Of a DNA stretch of 64,000 bases, positions 53,891-64,000 are shown one piece after another. Source of the stretch: Phenylobacterium sp. GTDB taxonomy: Bacteria > Pseudomonadota > Alphaproteobacteria > Caulobacterales > Caulobacteraceae. A program made the translations under genes and the position numbers. Numbering within the stretch: the stretch's first letter is position 1; each line of letters starts with the position of its first letter. The DNA lies in the NCBI GenBank assembly GCA_017991675.1, contig JAGOQB010000003.1, positions 124,001-188,000 of the forward strand, read 5' to 3'. The notes beneath the pieces are model-generated. The model was not told where the DNA came from, ran no database searches, and worked only from the letters and a program-made list of their open reading frames with translations.

Positions 53891-54535
53891 GTGAATCCGT
53901 TCCCTGACGACATCTTCACCGAGCCGGAGGACGTGGATCCGGACGGCCTGGCGAACCTGGGCCCGCTGCGGCGGCTGGCCGGGACCTGGGAAGGCCGCAA
54001 GGGGCTCGACGTGAACCCCAAGGCCGATGGTCCCGAGCAGCGCGAATACGTCGAGCGGATCGTCATGCGGCCGATCGATCCGCAGGCCAACGGACCGCAG
54101 CTATTCTACGGGCTGCGCTATCACATCCGGGTCATCGCGGTGGGCGAAGAGACGACCTTCCACGACCAGGTCGGCTACTGGCTTTACGAACCCGCGACCG
54201 GCCTGATCCTGCAGTCGCTGGCGATCCCGCGCGGCCAGACGGCGCTGGCGGGCGGCGCGGCCACCAAGACCGGCATCGTCGTCAAGGCGACCCGCGGCGA
54301 CACCCAGCACGGCATCAGCTCGACGGCGTTCCTCGAGCACGCGTTCCGGACGGACAGCTATCAGCTGGAGATCACCTTCCACGACGATGGGAGCTGGAGC
54401 TACGTCTCCGACACCATGCTGGCGGTGCGCGGCCAGGAGGGCCTGTTCCAGCATCGCGACCGCAACACGCTGACCAGGGTCGCCGAGCCGATGGAAAACC
54501 CGCTGATGCGGCGTGAGAGCGGCCTGGATCTCTGA
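53891..54535 (+). CDS. Heme-binding beta-barrel (nitrobindin/THAP4-like) domain protein
   Basis: 214 residues. NLGPLRRLAGTWEGRKG near residue 22 and the following beta-rich sequence resemble the FABP/nitrobindin-like heme-binding family. GTG 53891 preceded by GAGGAGG is the likely start since the upstream frame has no similarity. Heme binding is not shown by the sequence itself. Confidence 0.7.
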   Translation: MNPFPDDIFTEPEDVDPDGLANLGPLRRLAGTWEGRKGLDVNPKADGPEQREYVERIVMRPIDPQANGPQLFYGLRYHIRVIAVGEETTFHDQVGYWLYEPATGLILQSLAIPRGQTALAGGAATKTGIVVKATRGDTQHGISSTAFLEHAFRTDSYQLEITFHDDGSWSYVSDTMLAVRGQEGLFQHRDRNTLTRVAEPMENPLMRRESGLDL

Positions 54536-54632
54536 TCCCGTCGATTGGGCGAGGCGGCGGCGGCTTTGGGCGCAGCCGACAGGCCGGCGGCTGGCGCATG
54601 AGGCAGGTGTCGAGCGTTCGAAGGAGCCCGAC

Positions 54633-55490
54633 ATGCGCCGCCTGCTGACCGCCCTCGCCATACTGTGCCTGACTGGTCCGGGCCTGACCGGCGCGGCCGC
54701 CCATGCCCAGACGCCGGCCAGCGACAAGTACGCGCCGCCGCACCTGCTCAAGTACTGGCGCAGCCATGGCCCGGGATCGACCTTGGGGACCAGCAGCTCG
54801 GAGACCGCGCCCGGCGTCTATCCGCCCGCGCCGGCGATGTTCGTGCACGGCGTCTATGGCGGTAAGCTGCCGGCGCCCCAGGCCGATTTGCTACGCCGAC
54901 GGCTCGACGTCGTATTCAAGGCGCTGATGAGCCAACCGTCGCTCGCCGACATCCATGGCGCCAGCCTCAGCGTCGCAATCAACATCAGCCGCGCGCCGAC
55001 CGAGGAGGAAGGCGTGCTGCCGGTCACCGCGAACCTGACCTTCAACGCCAAGCGTATCCTGAAGGACGATCCCAAGACCATCGAGAAGAACGGCCGATAC
55101 GCGACGCCCTGGCTGGAGGGGGCCGTGCTGGAGGTCGCGCTCAATCCCTACGACTTCATGGCCCGACGCAACGTGGTGGTCGCGGGACCGCCGCACGGCC
55201 GCGTGCAGCCGCTGAGCGCGGGCACGACGATGGCGCTGCTGGTCACCGATCGGACTCCGCCAGCCGAATTTGATCCGAGAGCCCTGGCCCGCGAACTGGC
55301 CCACGACTCGTCCTGGCTCGGGGGGCCCGGCCAGCGGCCGCTTCTGGTCCGCGTCTCAGGCGCGCGCCATGAGAACCTGGCGGTGTGGGACGCCAAGGCG
55401 CCAGCCACCGATCCGCTCGCACGCCTGATCACGGCCGTCTACATGACCGATTGGGAGCAGGTGCAGCGCGACGTCGCGGCGGTCCGCTAG
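54633..55490 (+). CDS. Hypothetical secreted protein
   Basis: 285 residues with a signal peptide (about 1-27, ending AHA). The mature protein has no recognised domain; PQADLLRRRLDVVFKALM is a predicted helix. Start set by GAAGGAG before ATG 54633. Its stop overlaps the photolyase stop region. Confidence 0.6.
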   Translation: MRRLLTALAILCLTGPGLTGAAAHAQTPASDKYAPPHLLKYWRSHGPGSTLGTSSSETAPGVYPPAPAMFVHGVYGGKLPAPQADLLRRRLDVVFKALMSQPSLADIHGASLSVAINISRAPTEEEGVLPVTANLTFNAKRILKDDPKTIEKNGRYATPWLEGAVLEVALNPYDFMARRNVVVAGPPHGRVQPLSAGTTMALLVTDRTPPAEFDPRALARELAHDSSWLGGPGQRPLLVRVSGARHENLAVWDAKAPATDPLARLITAVYMTDWEQVQRDVAAVR

Positions 55491-56926
55491 GCGCGCGTCG
55501 AAGCATAGGCCGCAAGGGCTCGCTCGCGTGCGATCGCATGATCGACGATCGGGACCGGATAGGTCACGCCGAGCCGAACTCCGGCGTCGGCCAGCTCCAG
55601 CGGCCGCGCCGTCCACGGCGCGTGCAGCAGCTTGTCCGGCAAGGCCGCGAGTTCCGGAACCCAGCGGCGGACATAGGCGCCGTTGGGATCGAACTTCTGT
55701 CCCTGGGTCACCGGATTGAAGACCCGGAAGTACGGCGCGGCGTCGGCTCCGGACCCGGCCACCCACTGCCAGCTGGCCGCGTTGTTGGCTAGGTCGGCGT
55801 CGACCAGGGTGTCCCAGAACCAGGCCTGGCCTTCACGCCAGTCGATCAGCAGATCCTTGACCAGGAACGAGGCGACGATCATCCGCACCCGGTTGTGCAT
55901 CCAGCCGGTGGTCCAGAGCTGGCGCATGCCGGCGTCGACGATCGGATAGCCGGTCAGGCCGCGGCGCCAGGCCTCCAGCCCCTTGGAATCGTGGATCCAG
56001 GGAAAGGCTGCGAACTCCGACCGCAACGGCTGTTCCGGCAGGGCCGGCGCGTGAAAGAGCAGATGGTGGGAAAACTCGCGCCAGGCGATTTCGGAAAGAA
56101 AGACCTCGACGCCGGAGGGCGTCAGGTCGCCTGTCTCGGCGAACGCGGCGGCGGTCAGGGCGCGCCAAACCTGGCGCGGGCCGATCTCGCCGAAGTGCAG
56201 ATGCGGCGACAGGCGCGAGGTCCCTTCCCGCCCCGGCAGGTTGCGAGCCTCGCCATAGTCGAGGCTGGCGCGGCCGGCGAAGGCGTCGAGCCGTTCCTGC
56301 GCGCCGGATTCGCCCGGCGTCCAAGTCTCGCGCAGGCCGCCCGCCCAGTCGGGGCGCGACGGCGTAAGGTCCCAGTCGCCGAGCGCGGCGCCCACAGGCC
56401 AGGCCTGCGGCGCAGGGATATGGCTGGGCGCTTCGCTCGGCGCCGAAAGATCGAGGCCGGCGCGCAACGCCCGCCAGAACGGCGTGAACACCCGGTAGGG
56501 TTCGCCCTTGCCGTTCATCACCTCCCACGGCTCGCGCAGCAGGCCGGCGTTGAAGCTGCGCGCACTGATCCCGCGCCCCTTGAGGGCGGCCTTGAGGCGC
56601 TCGTCGCGAGAGACCGCCCAAGGCTCGTAGCGGCGGTTCCAAACCACCGCCTCGGCGCCGATCTCCGCCGCGAGGCGCTCGATTTCGCGTTCGGCCGCGC
56701 CACGTCGCAGGATCAGGCGAGAGCCACGCTTCGCCAGGTCGGCGGCCAGCGCCTGCAGCGAATGGTGCAGCCACCACCGCGAAGCGCCGCCTCGCCGCCA
56801 ACGGCCGGCGTCTTCGTCATCGAGAATGAACACCGGCGCGACGGGCCCCCCGTACGCGAGCGCCGCGGCAAGGGCCGGATTGTCACTCAGACGCAGGTCG
56901 CTGCGAAACCAAAGGAGGGTCGTCAC
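55487..56926 (-). CDS. phrB: Deoxyribodipyrimidine photolyase (class I CPD/cryptochrome family)
   Basis: 479 residues. N-terminal antenna domain (LLWFRSDLRLSDNPAL), then the FAD-binding domain with SRLSPHLHFGEIGPRQVW, EIAWREFSHHLLF, LTGYPIVDAGMRQLW, TGWMHNRVRM and ASWQWVAGSGADAAPYFRVFNP. It repairs cyclobutane pyrimidine dimers with blue light. Start is GTG 56926 (V-TTLLWFRSD), the family N-terminus. Confidence 0.95.
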   Translation of the reverse strand: MTTLLWFRSDLRLSDNPALAAALAYGGPVAPVFILDDEDAGRWRRGGASRWWLHHSLQALAADLAKRGSRLILRRGAAEREIERLAAEIGAEAVVWNRRYEPWAVSRDERLKAALKGRGISARSFNAGLLREPWEVMNGKGEPYRVFTPFWRALRAGLDLSAPSEAPSHIPAPQAWPVGAALGDWDLTPSRPDWAGGLRETWTPGESGAQERLDAFAGRASLDYGEARNLPGREGTSRLSPHLHFGEIGPRQVWRALTAAAFAETGDLTPSGVEVFLSEIAWREFSHHLLFHAPALPEQPLRSEFAAFPWIHDSKGLEAWRRGLTGYPIVDAGMRQLWTTGWMHNRVRMIVASFLVKDLLIDWREGQAWFWDTLVDADLANNAASWQWVAGSGADAAPYFRVFNPVTQGQKFDPNGAYVRRWVPELAALPDKLLHAPWTARPLELADAGVRLGVTYPVPIVDHAIARERALAAYASTRA

Positions 56927-56963
56927 GACCCCGACTTCGCGCGCCCTGGCGACCTTGGCAAGC

Positions 56964-57701
56964 CTAGCTACGCGAGGGCCCGAAACGGGCGACGAGGTCG
57001 TAGCCCTCCCCCGGGAACAGCTGCCGCACTCGCGTGACCCCAACCCCTGCCCGCCAAGTGCGGCGCTCGACCGCCAGACAGGCCGTCCGGGGCGGCACGG
57101 CCAGCAACCGCGCGGCCTCTGCGTCGACCGCCAGGGCGGAGATGCGGTTCTCGGCCTCGGTCCACGGAATATGCTCCAGTAGCCAGGCCCCGGGGGAGAT
57201 CTCCGCGAAATCGACACGGGCCGCTTCGGGCGCCGCGCGCAGGCTGATCAGACGATCCTCAAGCGAAAACGGCTGAAGGTCGGCGAAGTGAACCCCTCGC
57301 AAGGCGAGCAGCGTGCGTCCGCCGGCCAACTCGGCTTCATCGGCGCCGTCGGCGGCGCGCTGGACGCAGGTGATCAGCTCGAAGCGATAGGCCTGACCGC
57401 GCCCTTCGATCTCGGCGCGCAGGTCCGGGATATCGAGCACGGCGGAGTGCACGCGCGGCCGGGCGACGAAGGAACCGGCTCGCCGGCGACGCTCGATCAA
57501 TCCGGCCTCGGCCAGGGCGGAGATCGCCTTGCTCACCGTCATGCGTGAGCAGCCGTACTGTTCGGTGAGCTCGTGCTCGAAGGGTATCCGGTCGCCGGGT
57601 CCCAGCTCGCCCGAGAGGATCTTGGCCTCGATGTCGGTGCGGATCCGCTGGTGCAGCGCGGCCGGCGCTTCAGCCTCCGCGACGGGAGCGGACTTGTTCA
57701 C
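56964..57701 (-). CDS. hutC: Histidine utilisation repressor HutC (GntR family)
   Basis: 245 residues: GntR winged HTH (about 15-80, LTEQYGCSRMTVSKAISALAEAGLIERRRR) and a UTRA effector domain (about 100-240, HIPWTEAENRISA, RTACLAVERRTWRAG). Adjacent to hutF with a 4-bp overlap. It should repress both hut operons through the 59087-59105 site, with urocanate as inducer in known cases. Confidence 0.93.
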   Translation of the reverse strand: MNKSAPVAEAEAPAALHQRIRTDIEAKILSGELGPGDRIPFEHELTEQYGCSRMTVSKAISALAEAGLIERRRRAGSFVARPRVHSAVLDIPDLRAEIEGRGQAYRFELITCVQRAADGADEAELAGGRTLLALRGVHFADLQPFSLEDRLISLRAAPEAARVDFAEISPGAWLLEHIPWTEAENRISALAVDAEAARLLAVPPRTACLAVERRTWRAGVGVTRVRQLFPGEGYDLVARFGPSRS

Positions 57702-59068
57702 GCGAGCACGTACTCCAGGGCCTGACGATAGCGCGCGGCGATCTCCGCACGCCGATGATGTCGCCCATTAGTGACCAGCTTCGCGCCGGCCCGCCAGACA
57801 CCGTCGACCATGTCCCGGCGGCCGGCGAAGACGAGGCTGTCGAGGATCGCATCGCCCGCGCGGGCGACAAGCGCCGGATGGGCCGGGTCGAGACTGACCA
57901 AGTCCGCGGGCGCGCCCTCGGCGAGCACGGCGGCGGGACGCCCCAGCGCCTGGGCTCCTCCGGCGGCGGCGGTTCGATAGAGGTCGGCTCCCGTGGAACG
58001 TCCGGCGCCGCCGGCAAGCACGTTGCGCGTCCGCCGCGCCAGCCGCTGGCCGTACTCCAGAAGCCGCAGTTCCTCGGCCGCATCGATCATGACATTGGAG
58101 TCTGACCCGATCCCGATGCGCCCGCCGGCGTCCGCGTACTCGACGGCCGGAAAAAGACCATCGCCTAGGTTGGCCTCCGTGATGGGACAGAGCCCGGCGA
58201 CAGCTCGGCTGCGCGCCAGCGCTTCGGTCTCCGCCGGCGTCATGTGCGTGGCGTGAACCAGGCACCAATTGGCGCCCACGGGCGCGTTTGCGAGCAGCCA
58301 CTCGACCGGCCGCGCGCCTGACCAGGCCAGGCAGTCGTCGACCTCCTTGGTCTGCTCGGCGATGTGGATGTGCATCGGCAGGTCGCCGGCCAGACCAACC
58401 AGCGCCGTAAGCTCATCAGGCGTCACGGCGCGCAGGCTATGCGGCGCCAGTCCGACCACCGCACCGGGCAGCGGCGCGACGGCGGCGCGGCTCTCGTCCA
58501 GCAAGCGAGCGAAGCCGTCCAGATCGTTGATGAACCGAGCCTGTCCGGCGCTCGGCGGCGCTCCGCCGAAACCTGAGTGGGCATAGAACACCGGCAACAG
58601 CGTCAGTCCGACGCCCGTATCGGCCGCGGCCGCGGCGATCGCGACCGCCATCTCGGCCGGGTTGGCGAACCGCTCCCCGTCCTGGTCGTGGTGGAGGTAG
58701 TGAAACTCGCCGACCCGCGTAAAGCCGGTCTCCAGCATCTCGACATAGGCCTGCGCGGCGATCGCCTGCAGGTCGTCGGGACGCAGCCTTCCCGTGAACC
58801 GATACATCACCTCGCGCCAGGTCCAGAAGCTGTCCGCCGAGGGGCCACGCGCCTCCGCCAGGCCCGCCATGCCGCGCTGAAAGGCGTGACTGTGCAGGTT
58901 CGGCAGACCTGGCAGGGCCGGACCGTACGCCTCCTCGCCCGCAGCGCGGGCGACGTCGGTCTCTACGCGGGCGATCATCCCATCGCGGAGGGTCAAGCGG
59001 ACATTCCGCGCCCAGCCGGCCGCCAGCAACGCGCTTTCGAACCAGATCGTTTGAGAGTGATCAGCCAC
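57698..59068 (-). CDS. hutF: Formimidoylglutamate deiminase HutF
   Basis: 456 residues. Amidohydrolase superfamily: [14 protein letters not shown] (metal HxH), [21 protein letters not shown] and [16 protein letters not shown]. It deiminates N-formimino-glutamate to N-formyl-glutamate, step four of the five-step histidine pathway used with HutG. First gene of the minus-strand hutF-hutC unit. Confidence 0.95.
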   Translation of the reverse strand: MADHSQTIWFESALLAAGWARNVRLTLRDGMIARVETDVARAAGEEAYGPALPGLPNLHSHAFQRGMAGLAEARGPSADSFWTWREVMYRFTGRLRPDDLQAIAAQAYVEMLETGFTRVGEFHYLHHDQDGERFANPAEMAVAIAAAAADTGVGLTLLPVFYAHSGFGGAPPSAGQARFINDLDGFARLLDESRAAVAPLPGAVVGLAPHSLRAVTPDELTALVGLAGDLPMHIHIAEQTKEVDDCLAWSGARPVEWLLANAPVGANWCLVHATHMTPAETEALARSRAVAGLCPITEANLGDGLFPAVEYADAGGRIGIGSDSNVMIDAAEELRLLEYGQRLARRTRNVLAGGAGRSTGADLYRTAAAGGAQALGRPAAVLAEGAPADLVSLDPAHPALVARAGDAILDSLVFAGRRDMVDGVWRAGAKLVTNGRHHRRAEIAARYRQALEYVLA

Positions 59069-59086
59069 TGGACAAGCCTCCTCGCC

Positions 59087-59105
59087 TAGACATATGTCTA
59101 TACAT
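59087..59105. promoter_or_regulatory. HutC operator in the divergent hut promoter
   Basis: TAGACATATGTCTA (59087-59100) is a perfect 14-bp palindrome, overlapping TGTCTATACA (59095-59104), the reverse complement of TGTATAGACA, the core used by HutC proteins. It lies in the 65-bp spacer between hutF and hutI, so one site could control both directions. Confidence 0.75.
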
Positions 59106-59133
59106 ATTCGCAGCGATGGGGAAGGAGGCGAAC

Positions 59134-60339
59134 ATGCGATGCGACCGGCTCTGGACCAACGCCCGGCTGGCGACGCTGGCGCCCGAGCATCCGGGAATCG
59201 GCGAGATCGAACGCGGCGTCATCGCCTCGCGTGACGGCCGTATTCTGTACGCCGGCCCTACGGCGCAGGCCCCCACCTTCGCCCCGGCCGAAACCATCGA
59301 CTGCGAAGGCCGCTGGATCACGCCAGGACTGATCGATCCGCACACGCACCTCATCTTCGGCGGCGACCGCGCGCAGGAATTCGAAATGCGGCTCGCCGGG
59401 GCCTCGTACGAGGAAATTGCGCGGGCCGGCGGCGGCATCGTCTCGACCATGCGGGCGACCCGCGCGGCCGACGAAGATGACCTGGTGGCGGCCGCCCTGC
59501 CGAGGCTCGACGCGCTGATCGCCGAAGGTGCGACGACAGTCGAGATCAAGTCCGGCTACGGCCTGTCGCTGGAACACGAAATCAAGTGCCTGCGCGCGGC
59601 CCGACGCCTGGCCTCCGAACGCCCGGTGCGCATCGTCACCACCTTCCTCGGCGCGCATGCCCTGCCCCCCGAATGGGCCGGCGACTCCGACGGTTACATC
59701 GACGAGATCTGTGCACGCATGCTCCCCTCCATCGCGGCCGAAGGGCTGGCCGACGCGGTGGACGCGTTCTGCGAAGGCATTGGATTTACGCCGCCCCAGA
59801 CCCGCCGCGTCTTTGAAGCGGCGCGGGCGCATGGCCTGCCGGTGAAGCTGCACGCCGAGCAACTTTCCAACCAGCATGGGGCCGCCCTGGCCGCGAGCTT
59901 CGGCGCCCTGTCGGCCGATCATCTGGAGCATCTCGACATGGACGGCGTCGCCGCCATGGCCCGCGCCGGCGTCGTAGCGACCCTGCTGCCTGGCGCCTTC
60001 TACTTCGTGCGCGAAACGCGCTTGCCGCCGATCGACGACCTCCGCGGCGCCGGCGTGCCGATCGCCCTGGCGACCGACTGCAATCCAGGCACCTCGCCGC
60101 TGACCTCGCTGTTGCTGACCATGAACATGGCCGCGACGCTGTTTCGCCTCACCGTCGACGAGTGCCTGGCGGGCGTGACCCGTGAAGCCGCCCGCGCCCT
60201 CGGGTTGGCCGGCGAAACTGGAACACTGGAGGCCGGCAAGGCCTGCGATCTCGCCATCTGGGACATCGAGCGCCCAGCCGAACTTATCTATCGCATGGGG
60301 TTCAACCCGCTCCATGCGCGCGTGTGGAGCGGAAAATGA
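59134..60339 (+). CDS. hutI: Imidazolonepropionase
   Basis: 401 residues. Zinc HxH in [13 protein letters not shown], the [14 protein letters not shown] loop, [20 protein letters not shown] and [14 protein letters not shown]. It hydrolyses imidazolone propionate to formiminoglutamate. Start 59134 follows GGAAGGAGGCGAAC. The stop overlaps hutH (ATGA). Confidence 0.97.
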   Translation: MRCDRLWTNARLATLAPEHPGIGEIERGVIASRDGRILYAGPTAQAPTFAPAETIDCEGRWITPGLIDPHTHLIFGGDRAQEFEMRLAGASYEEIARAGGGIVSTMRATRAADEDDLVAAALPRLDALIAEGATTVEIKSGYGLSLEHEIKCLRAARRLASERPVRIVTTFLGAHALPPEWAGDSDGYIDEICARMLPSIAAEGLADAVDAFCEGIGFTPPQTRRVFEAARAHGLPVKLHAEQLSNQHGAALAASFGALSADHLEHLDMDGVAAMARAGVVATLLPGAFYFVRETRLPPIDDLRGAGVPIALATDCNPGTSPLTSLLLTMNMAATLFRLTVDECLAGVTREAARALGLAGETGTLEAGKACDLAIWDIERPAELIYRMGFNPLHARVWSGK

Positions 60340-61868
60340 ACTGTGTTGTGCTGCGCCCCGGCGACGTGAGCCTGGCCGAATGGCGCGCGATCTATCGCGG
60401 CGCGGACGTGCGGCTGGATCCGGCCTCAGGCACGGCGATCGAGCAAAGCGCCGCCGCGGTCGAGCGCATCCTTGCAAAGGGCGAGCCCGTCTACGGCATC
60501 AACACCGGTTTCGGAAAGCTTGCCAGCGTCCGCATCGAAGCCGCCGACCTCGAGACCCTACAGCGCAACATCGTGTTGTCGCACGCCGCGGGCGTCGGAG
60601 CCCCCTCGCCCATCGCGGTCATCCGGCTGATGCTCGCCTTGAAGCTTGCAAGCCTCGCCCAAGGCGCGTCGGGCGTTCGCCCAGCCACTACGGCGTTGCT
60701 GGAAGCGATGTTGGCGAAGGGGCTGACGCCGGTCGTGCCGGCGCAAGGATCGGTCGGCGCGTCCGGCGACCTGGCGCCGCTGGCGCACATGGCCGCCACC
60801 ATGATCGGGGTCGGCGAGATCTTCGTGGCCGGCGTCCGCCGCCCCGCGCATGAGGCGCTTGCCGAAGCGGGTCTCGCACCGCTCGTCCTCGGCCCGAAGG
60901 AAGGCCTGGCGCTGCTGAACGGAACCCAGTTTTCCACGGCCAACGCGCTCGCCGGGCTCTCCGAGGCCGAACGGCTGTTCCAGACCGGGCTCGTAACCGG
61001 CGCGCTGTCGACCGAAGCCGCCAAGGGATCGGACACGCCGTTCGACCACCGCATCCACGCCTTGCGCCGCCACGACGGCCAGATCCAGACCGCCCAAGCC
61101 TTGCGAGCGCTCATGGCCGGCTCTGCGATCCGCGCCTCACATCTGAAGGACGACGAGCGGGTGCAGGACCCCTACTGCCTGCGCTGCCAACCCCAGGTCA
61201 TGGGGGCCGCGCTGGACGTCCTCCGTCAAGCGGCCGCCACCCTGGCGACCGAAGCCAACGGCGTCTCGGACAATCCGCTGATCTTCGCCGATACGGACGA
61301 AGCTTTGTCGGGCGGCAACTTCCACGCCGAGCCGGTGGCCTTCGCCGCCGATATGATCGCTCTGGCGATCTGCGAGATCGGCTCGCTCGCCGAGCGACGC
61401 ATCGCCATGCTCGTCGACCCCGCGCTGTCCGGACTTCCCGCGTTCCTAACGCCGAAGCCCGGTCTGAACTCGGGCTTCATGATCCCGCAGGTCACCGCGG
61501 CGGCCTTGGTGTCGGAAAACAAGCAGAAGGCCTATCCGGCCAGCGTCGACTCCATCCCGACCTCCGCCAACCAGGAAGATCACGTCTCGATGGCCGCGCA
61601 CGGGGCCCGGCGATTGCTGGACATGGCGGAGAACGTCGTCGGGGTGTTGGGGATCGAGCTGCTTGCGGGAGCGCAAGGCTGCGATTTCCACGCCCCGCTG
61701 GCGTCGAGCATGGCGCTGGAAGCGGTCCGTGCGGGCCTCCGCGCCCAGGTGCCGCATCTCGACGACGACCGCCACTTCCATCCGGACATGCAAGCGGCCA
61801 ACGACCTCGTGCGCTCGGGCGGCGTCATCGCCGCGGCGGGCGCCGTCGGCCTGCCCGGAGTCGGTTGA
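60336..61868 (+). CDS. hutH: Histidine ammonia-lyase
   Basis: 510 residues. The Ala-Ser-Gly triad that forms the MIO electrophile is in [15 protein letters not shown]. Other blocks: [42 protein letters not shown] and [16 protein letters not shown]. It converts histidine to urocanate. Coupled by overlaps to hutI and hutG. Confidence 0.97.
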   Translation: MNCVVLRPGDVSLAEWRAIYRGADVRLDPASGTAIEQSAAAVERILAKGEPVYGINTGFGKLASVRIEAADLETLQRNIVLSHAAGVGAPSPIAVIRLMLALKLASLAQGASGVRPATTALLEAMLAKGLTPVVPAQGSVGASGDLAPLAHMAATMIGVGEIFVAGVRRPAHEALAEAGLAPLVLGPKEGLALLNGTQFSTANALAGLSEAERLFQTGLVTGALSTEAAKGSDTPFDHRIHALRRHDGQIQTAQALRALMAGSAIRASHLKDDERVQDPYCLRCQPQVMGAALDVLRQAAATLATEANGVSDNPLIFADTDEALSGGNFHAEPVAFAADMIALAICEIGSLAERRIAMLVDPALSGLPAFLTPKPGLNSGFMIPQVTAAALVSENKQKAYPASVDSIPTSANQEDHVSMAAHGARRLLDMAENVVGVLGIELLAGAQGCDFHAPLASSMALEAVRAGLRAQVPHLDDDRHFHPDMQAANDLVRSGGVIAAAGAVGLPGVG

Positions 61869-62677
61869 TGGACTGGCTGGAGGTACGGCGTGGAGATGCG
61901 CCGCTGATCGTCAGTTTCCCGCATACGGGGACCGACCTGCCGCGTGAGATCGAGGCCCAGCTGGCCTCTCCCTGGCTGGCGCGCAAGGACGCCGACTGGT
62001 GGATCCACCGCCTCTACGGCTTCGCCGCGGACCTCGGCGCCACCACCGTCCGCACGACGATCAGCAGGAGCGTCATCGACGTCAATCGCGACCCGTCCGG
62101 CGCCTCGCTCTACCCCGGCCAAGCGACGACGGAGCTGTGTCCGACGACCACATTCGACGGCGAACCGCTCTACGCGGGCGCGGCGCCTGACGAGGCTGAA
62201 ATCGCACGTCGGCGATCAGCCTATTTCGAGCCGTACCACGCGGCCCTGGCGGCCGAGATCGCCAGGCTGCGAAAACGGCATGCCAAAGTGGTCCTCTACG
62301 AGGCCCACTCCATCCGCTCGCGGATCCCACGACTGTTCGACGGCGAGCTGCCGAACTTCAACCTCGGCACCAATTCCGGCGCAAGTTGTTCGCCCGAGCT
62401 CACGGCGAGCGTCGAGGCGGCCTGCGATGCGAGCACCTTCAGCCGCGTCACCAACGGCCGCTTCAAGGGCGGCTGGACGACGCGCCACTATGGCCGACCA
62501 GACGAGGGCGTCCACGCCATTCAAATGGAGCTCGCCTGCCGCGGCTACATGGACGATCCGGCCGATCCGCCGACGCCAGGCGCTTGGCCCACGCCCTACT
62601 TCGAGACCCAGGCCGCGCCGATGCGCGCGGTGCTCACGAACGTGCTGAAGGCGTCTGTCGCCTTTGCCCAAGCCTGA
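61868..62677 (+). CDS. hutG: N-formylglutamate deformylase
   Basis: 269 residues. [40 protein letters not shown] and the C-terminal [14 protein letters not shown] and [12 protein letters not shown] are diagnostic of N-formylglutamate amidohydrolases. It releases formate and glutamate, the last hut step. Its presence with HutF shows the five-step route. TGATG junction with hutH. Confidence 0.96.
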   Translation: MDWLEVRRGDAPLIVSFPHTGTDLPREIEAQLASPWLARKDADWWIHRLYGFAADLGATTVRTTISRSVIDVNRDPSGASLYPGQATTELCPTTTFDGEPLYAGAAPDEAEIARRRSAYFEPYHAALAAEIARLRKRHAKVVLYEAHSIRSRIPRLFDGELPNFNLGTNSGASCSPELTASVEAACDASTFSRVTNGRFKGGWTTRHYGRPDEGVHAIQMELACRGYMDDPADPPTPGAWPTPYFETQAAPMRAVLTNVLKASVAFAQA

Positions 62678-62684
62678 GAATTAC

Positions 62685-64000
62685 ATGACCCGTATCGACA
62701 AGACCCGCGTGATCCGCCCGGCCACGGGAACCGAACTCACAGCCAAGAGCTGGCTTACCGAAGCGCCGCTGCGGATGCTGATGAACAATCTGCACCCCGA
62801 CGTCGCCGAACGCCCCGAGGAACTGGTCGTCTATGGCGGGATCGGGCGGGCCGCGCGTGACTGGGAAAGCTACGACAAGATCGTCGAGACCCTCCGCCGC
62901 CTAGAGGACGACCAGACGCTGCTGGTCCAGAGCGGCAAGCCGGTCGGCGTGTTCCGGACCCACACTGACGCGCCACGCGTGCTGATCGCTAACTCGAACC
63001 TGGTCCCTCGTTGGGCGACCTGGGACCATTTCAATGAGCTCGATCGCAAGGGCCTGGCCATGTACGGCCAGATGACCGCCGGCTCCTGGATCTACATCGG
63101 CGCCCAGGGCATCGTGCAGGGAACCTACGAGACCTTCGTGGAGATGGGCCGCCAGCACTATGACGGCGACCTGTCCGGCCGCTGGCTGTTGACCGCGGGG
63201 CTGGGGGGGATGGGCGGCGCCCAACCGCTCGCCGCGGTGATGGCCGGGGCCTCCTGCCTGGCCATCGAATGCCAGCCGTCCAGCATCGAGATGCGGCTTC
63301 GCACTGGCTATCTCGACCGTTCGACCGACAATATCGACGAGGCCCTGGCCTGGATCGAGCAGTCGTGCCGCGACAAAACGCCGATCTCCGTCGGCCTGCT
63401 TGGCAACGCTGCAGAGTTGCTGCCTGAGCTCTTCAAGCGTGGCGTGCGTCCCGACCTTCTGACCGACCAGACCTCGGCTCACGATCCGGTCAACGGCTAC
63501 CTGCCGAAGGGCTGGAGCCTTGAGCGCTGGTACGCCATGCGCGACCAGGACCCCAAGCAGGTGGAAGAGGCCGCCCGGGCCTCGATGGCCGAACACGTCC
63601 AGGCGATGCTCGACTTCCAGGCCGCCGGCGTTCCCACCGTCGACTACGGCAACAACATTCGCCAGATGGCCAAGGAGGAAGGCGTCGCCAACGCGTTCGA
63701 CTTCCCAGGCTTCGTGCCGGCCTACATTCGCCCGCTGTTCTGCCGAGGCATCGGCCCGTTCCGCTGGGCGGCGCTGTCGGGGGACCCGGAGGACATCCAC
63801 AAGACCGACGCTAAGGTCAAGGAGCTGATCCCGGACAACGCACACCTGCACAACTGGCTCGACATGGCCGCTCAGAAGATCAAGTTCCAAGGTCTGCCCG
63901 CCCGGATCTGCTGGGTCGGGCTCGGCGATCGCCACCGCCTGGGGCTGGCCTTCAACGAAATGGTCGCGAAGGGCGAACTGAAAGCCCCGGTTGTGATCGG
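62685..64000 (+). CDS. hutU: Urocanate hydratase, N-terminal part (runs off the window)
   Basis: 438 residues visible; a full HutU has about 555. Starts [18 protein letters not shown]. Diagnostic blocks: [56 protein letters not shown] and [13 protein letters not shown]. It hydrates urocanate to imidazolone propionate using tightly bound NAD+. 7 bp after hutG in the same operon. Confidence 0.97.
   Translation, partial: MTRIDKTRVIRPATGTELTAKSWLTEAPLRMLMNNLHPDVAERPEELVVYGGIGRAARDWESYDKIVETLRRLEDDQTLLVQSGKPVGVFRTHTDAPRVLIANSNLVPRWATWDHFNELDRKGLAMYGQMTAGSWIYIGAQGIVQGTYETFVEMGRQHYDGDLSGRWLLTAGLGGMGGAQPLAAVMAGASCLAIECQPSSIEMRLRTGYLDRSTDNIDEALAWIEQSCRDKTPISVGLLGNAAELLPELFKRGVRPDLLTDQTSAHDPVNGYLPKGWSLERWYAMRDQDPKQVEEAARASMAEHVQAMLDFQAAGVPTVDYGNNIRQMAKEEGVANAFDFPGFVPAYIRPLFCRGIGPFRWAALSGDPEDIHKTDAKVKELIPDNAHLHNWLDMAAQKIKFQGLPARICWVGLGDRHRLGLAFNEMVAKGELKAPVVI

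Overview
The window is 64 kb of high-GC chromosomal DNA with dense, mostly operonic genes and few spacers. The gene families and their order suggest an alphaproteobacterium of the Caulobacteraceae (Caulobacter or Phenylobacterium type). The main pointers are a tRNA-His with A73 and a G1-U72 pair, a UPF0262 gene, murA-DUF2948-hisD synteny, a TonB-receptor-centred N-acetylglucosamine (GlcNAc) cluster with a fused PTS protein, and a PEPxxWA anchor protein. I see no rRNA, CRISPR array, phage, transposase or conjugation genes; the window looks like core chromosome with small accessory pockets.

Layout. 1-486: C-terminus of an RTX protein. 483-2689: M20 peptidase and a 2-hydroxyacid reductase. 2837-6499: Lrp-type regulator divergent from bifunctional putA (proline catabolism), then tRNA-His. 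6800-8869: exbB-exbD-tonB on the minus strand, followed by an 844-bp gap without a convincing gene. 9714-12434: DNA glycosylase, a hypothetical gene, rpiB, a PEP-CTERM-type protein and tRNA-Phe. 12494-20717: a minus-strand housekeeping block (yacG, RNase E/G, maf, infA, LMW phosphatase, UPF0262, SH3 protein, hisD, higBA toxin-antitoxin, DUF2948, murA, small ORF). 20819-22454: tRNA-Thr followed by a pocket of hypotheticals and gene relics (SRAP, BrnA-like). 22451-24144: asparaginase and two small proteins.

24279-36800 is a GlcNAc/chitin-oligosaccharide regulon. The minus strand encodes a TonB-dependent receptor, a GH20 hexosaminidase, a IIA-HPr-EI fusion and NagE. The plus strand encodes NagR, an SIS-domain GlcN-6-P deaminase and NagA. 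Together they import oligomers, cut them to GlcNAc, phosphorylate and import GlcNAc, and deacetylate and deaminate it to fructose-6-phosphate. The ExbB-ExbD-TonB complex encoded nearby could energise the receptor.

36838-42999: siderophore-interacting reductase behind a Fur-like box, lipoproteins, an AAA ATPase, threonine aldolase and metY. 43258-49269: tyrosine catabolism (tyrB, hppD, hmgA, fahA, Rieske protein) with a divergent Lrp regulator; maiA is not in the cluster. 49328-55490: accessory small operons (hydrolase, ArsR-SRPBCC-membrane-DUF1801, O-methyltransferase, GFA protein, heme-binding-like protein). 55487-64000: photolyase and a hut regulon, with hutC-hutF divergent from hutI-hutH-hutG-hutU (hutU cut by the window edge). 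It encodes the five-step histidine-to-glutamate route through N-formylglutamate.

Three copies of a 128-145 bp palindromic repeat with GTGTCATCCCGG-type ends, and several other palindromic elements, sit in intergenic spaces. No wholly new system is obvious. The most unusual features are the tRNA-His identity elements, the repeat family, the gene-relic pocket beside tRNA-Thr, and the NagE with a second EIIB domain lacking its phosphorylatable cysteine.
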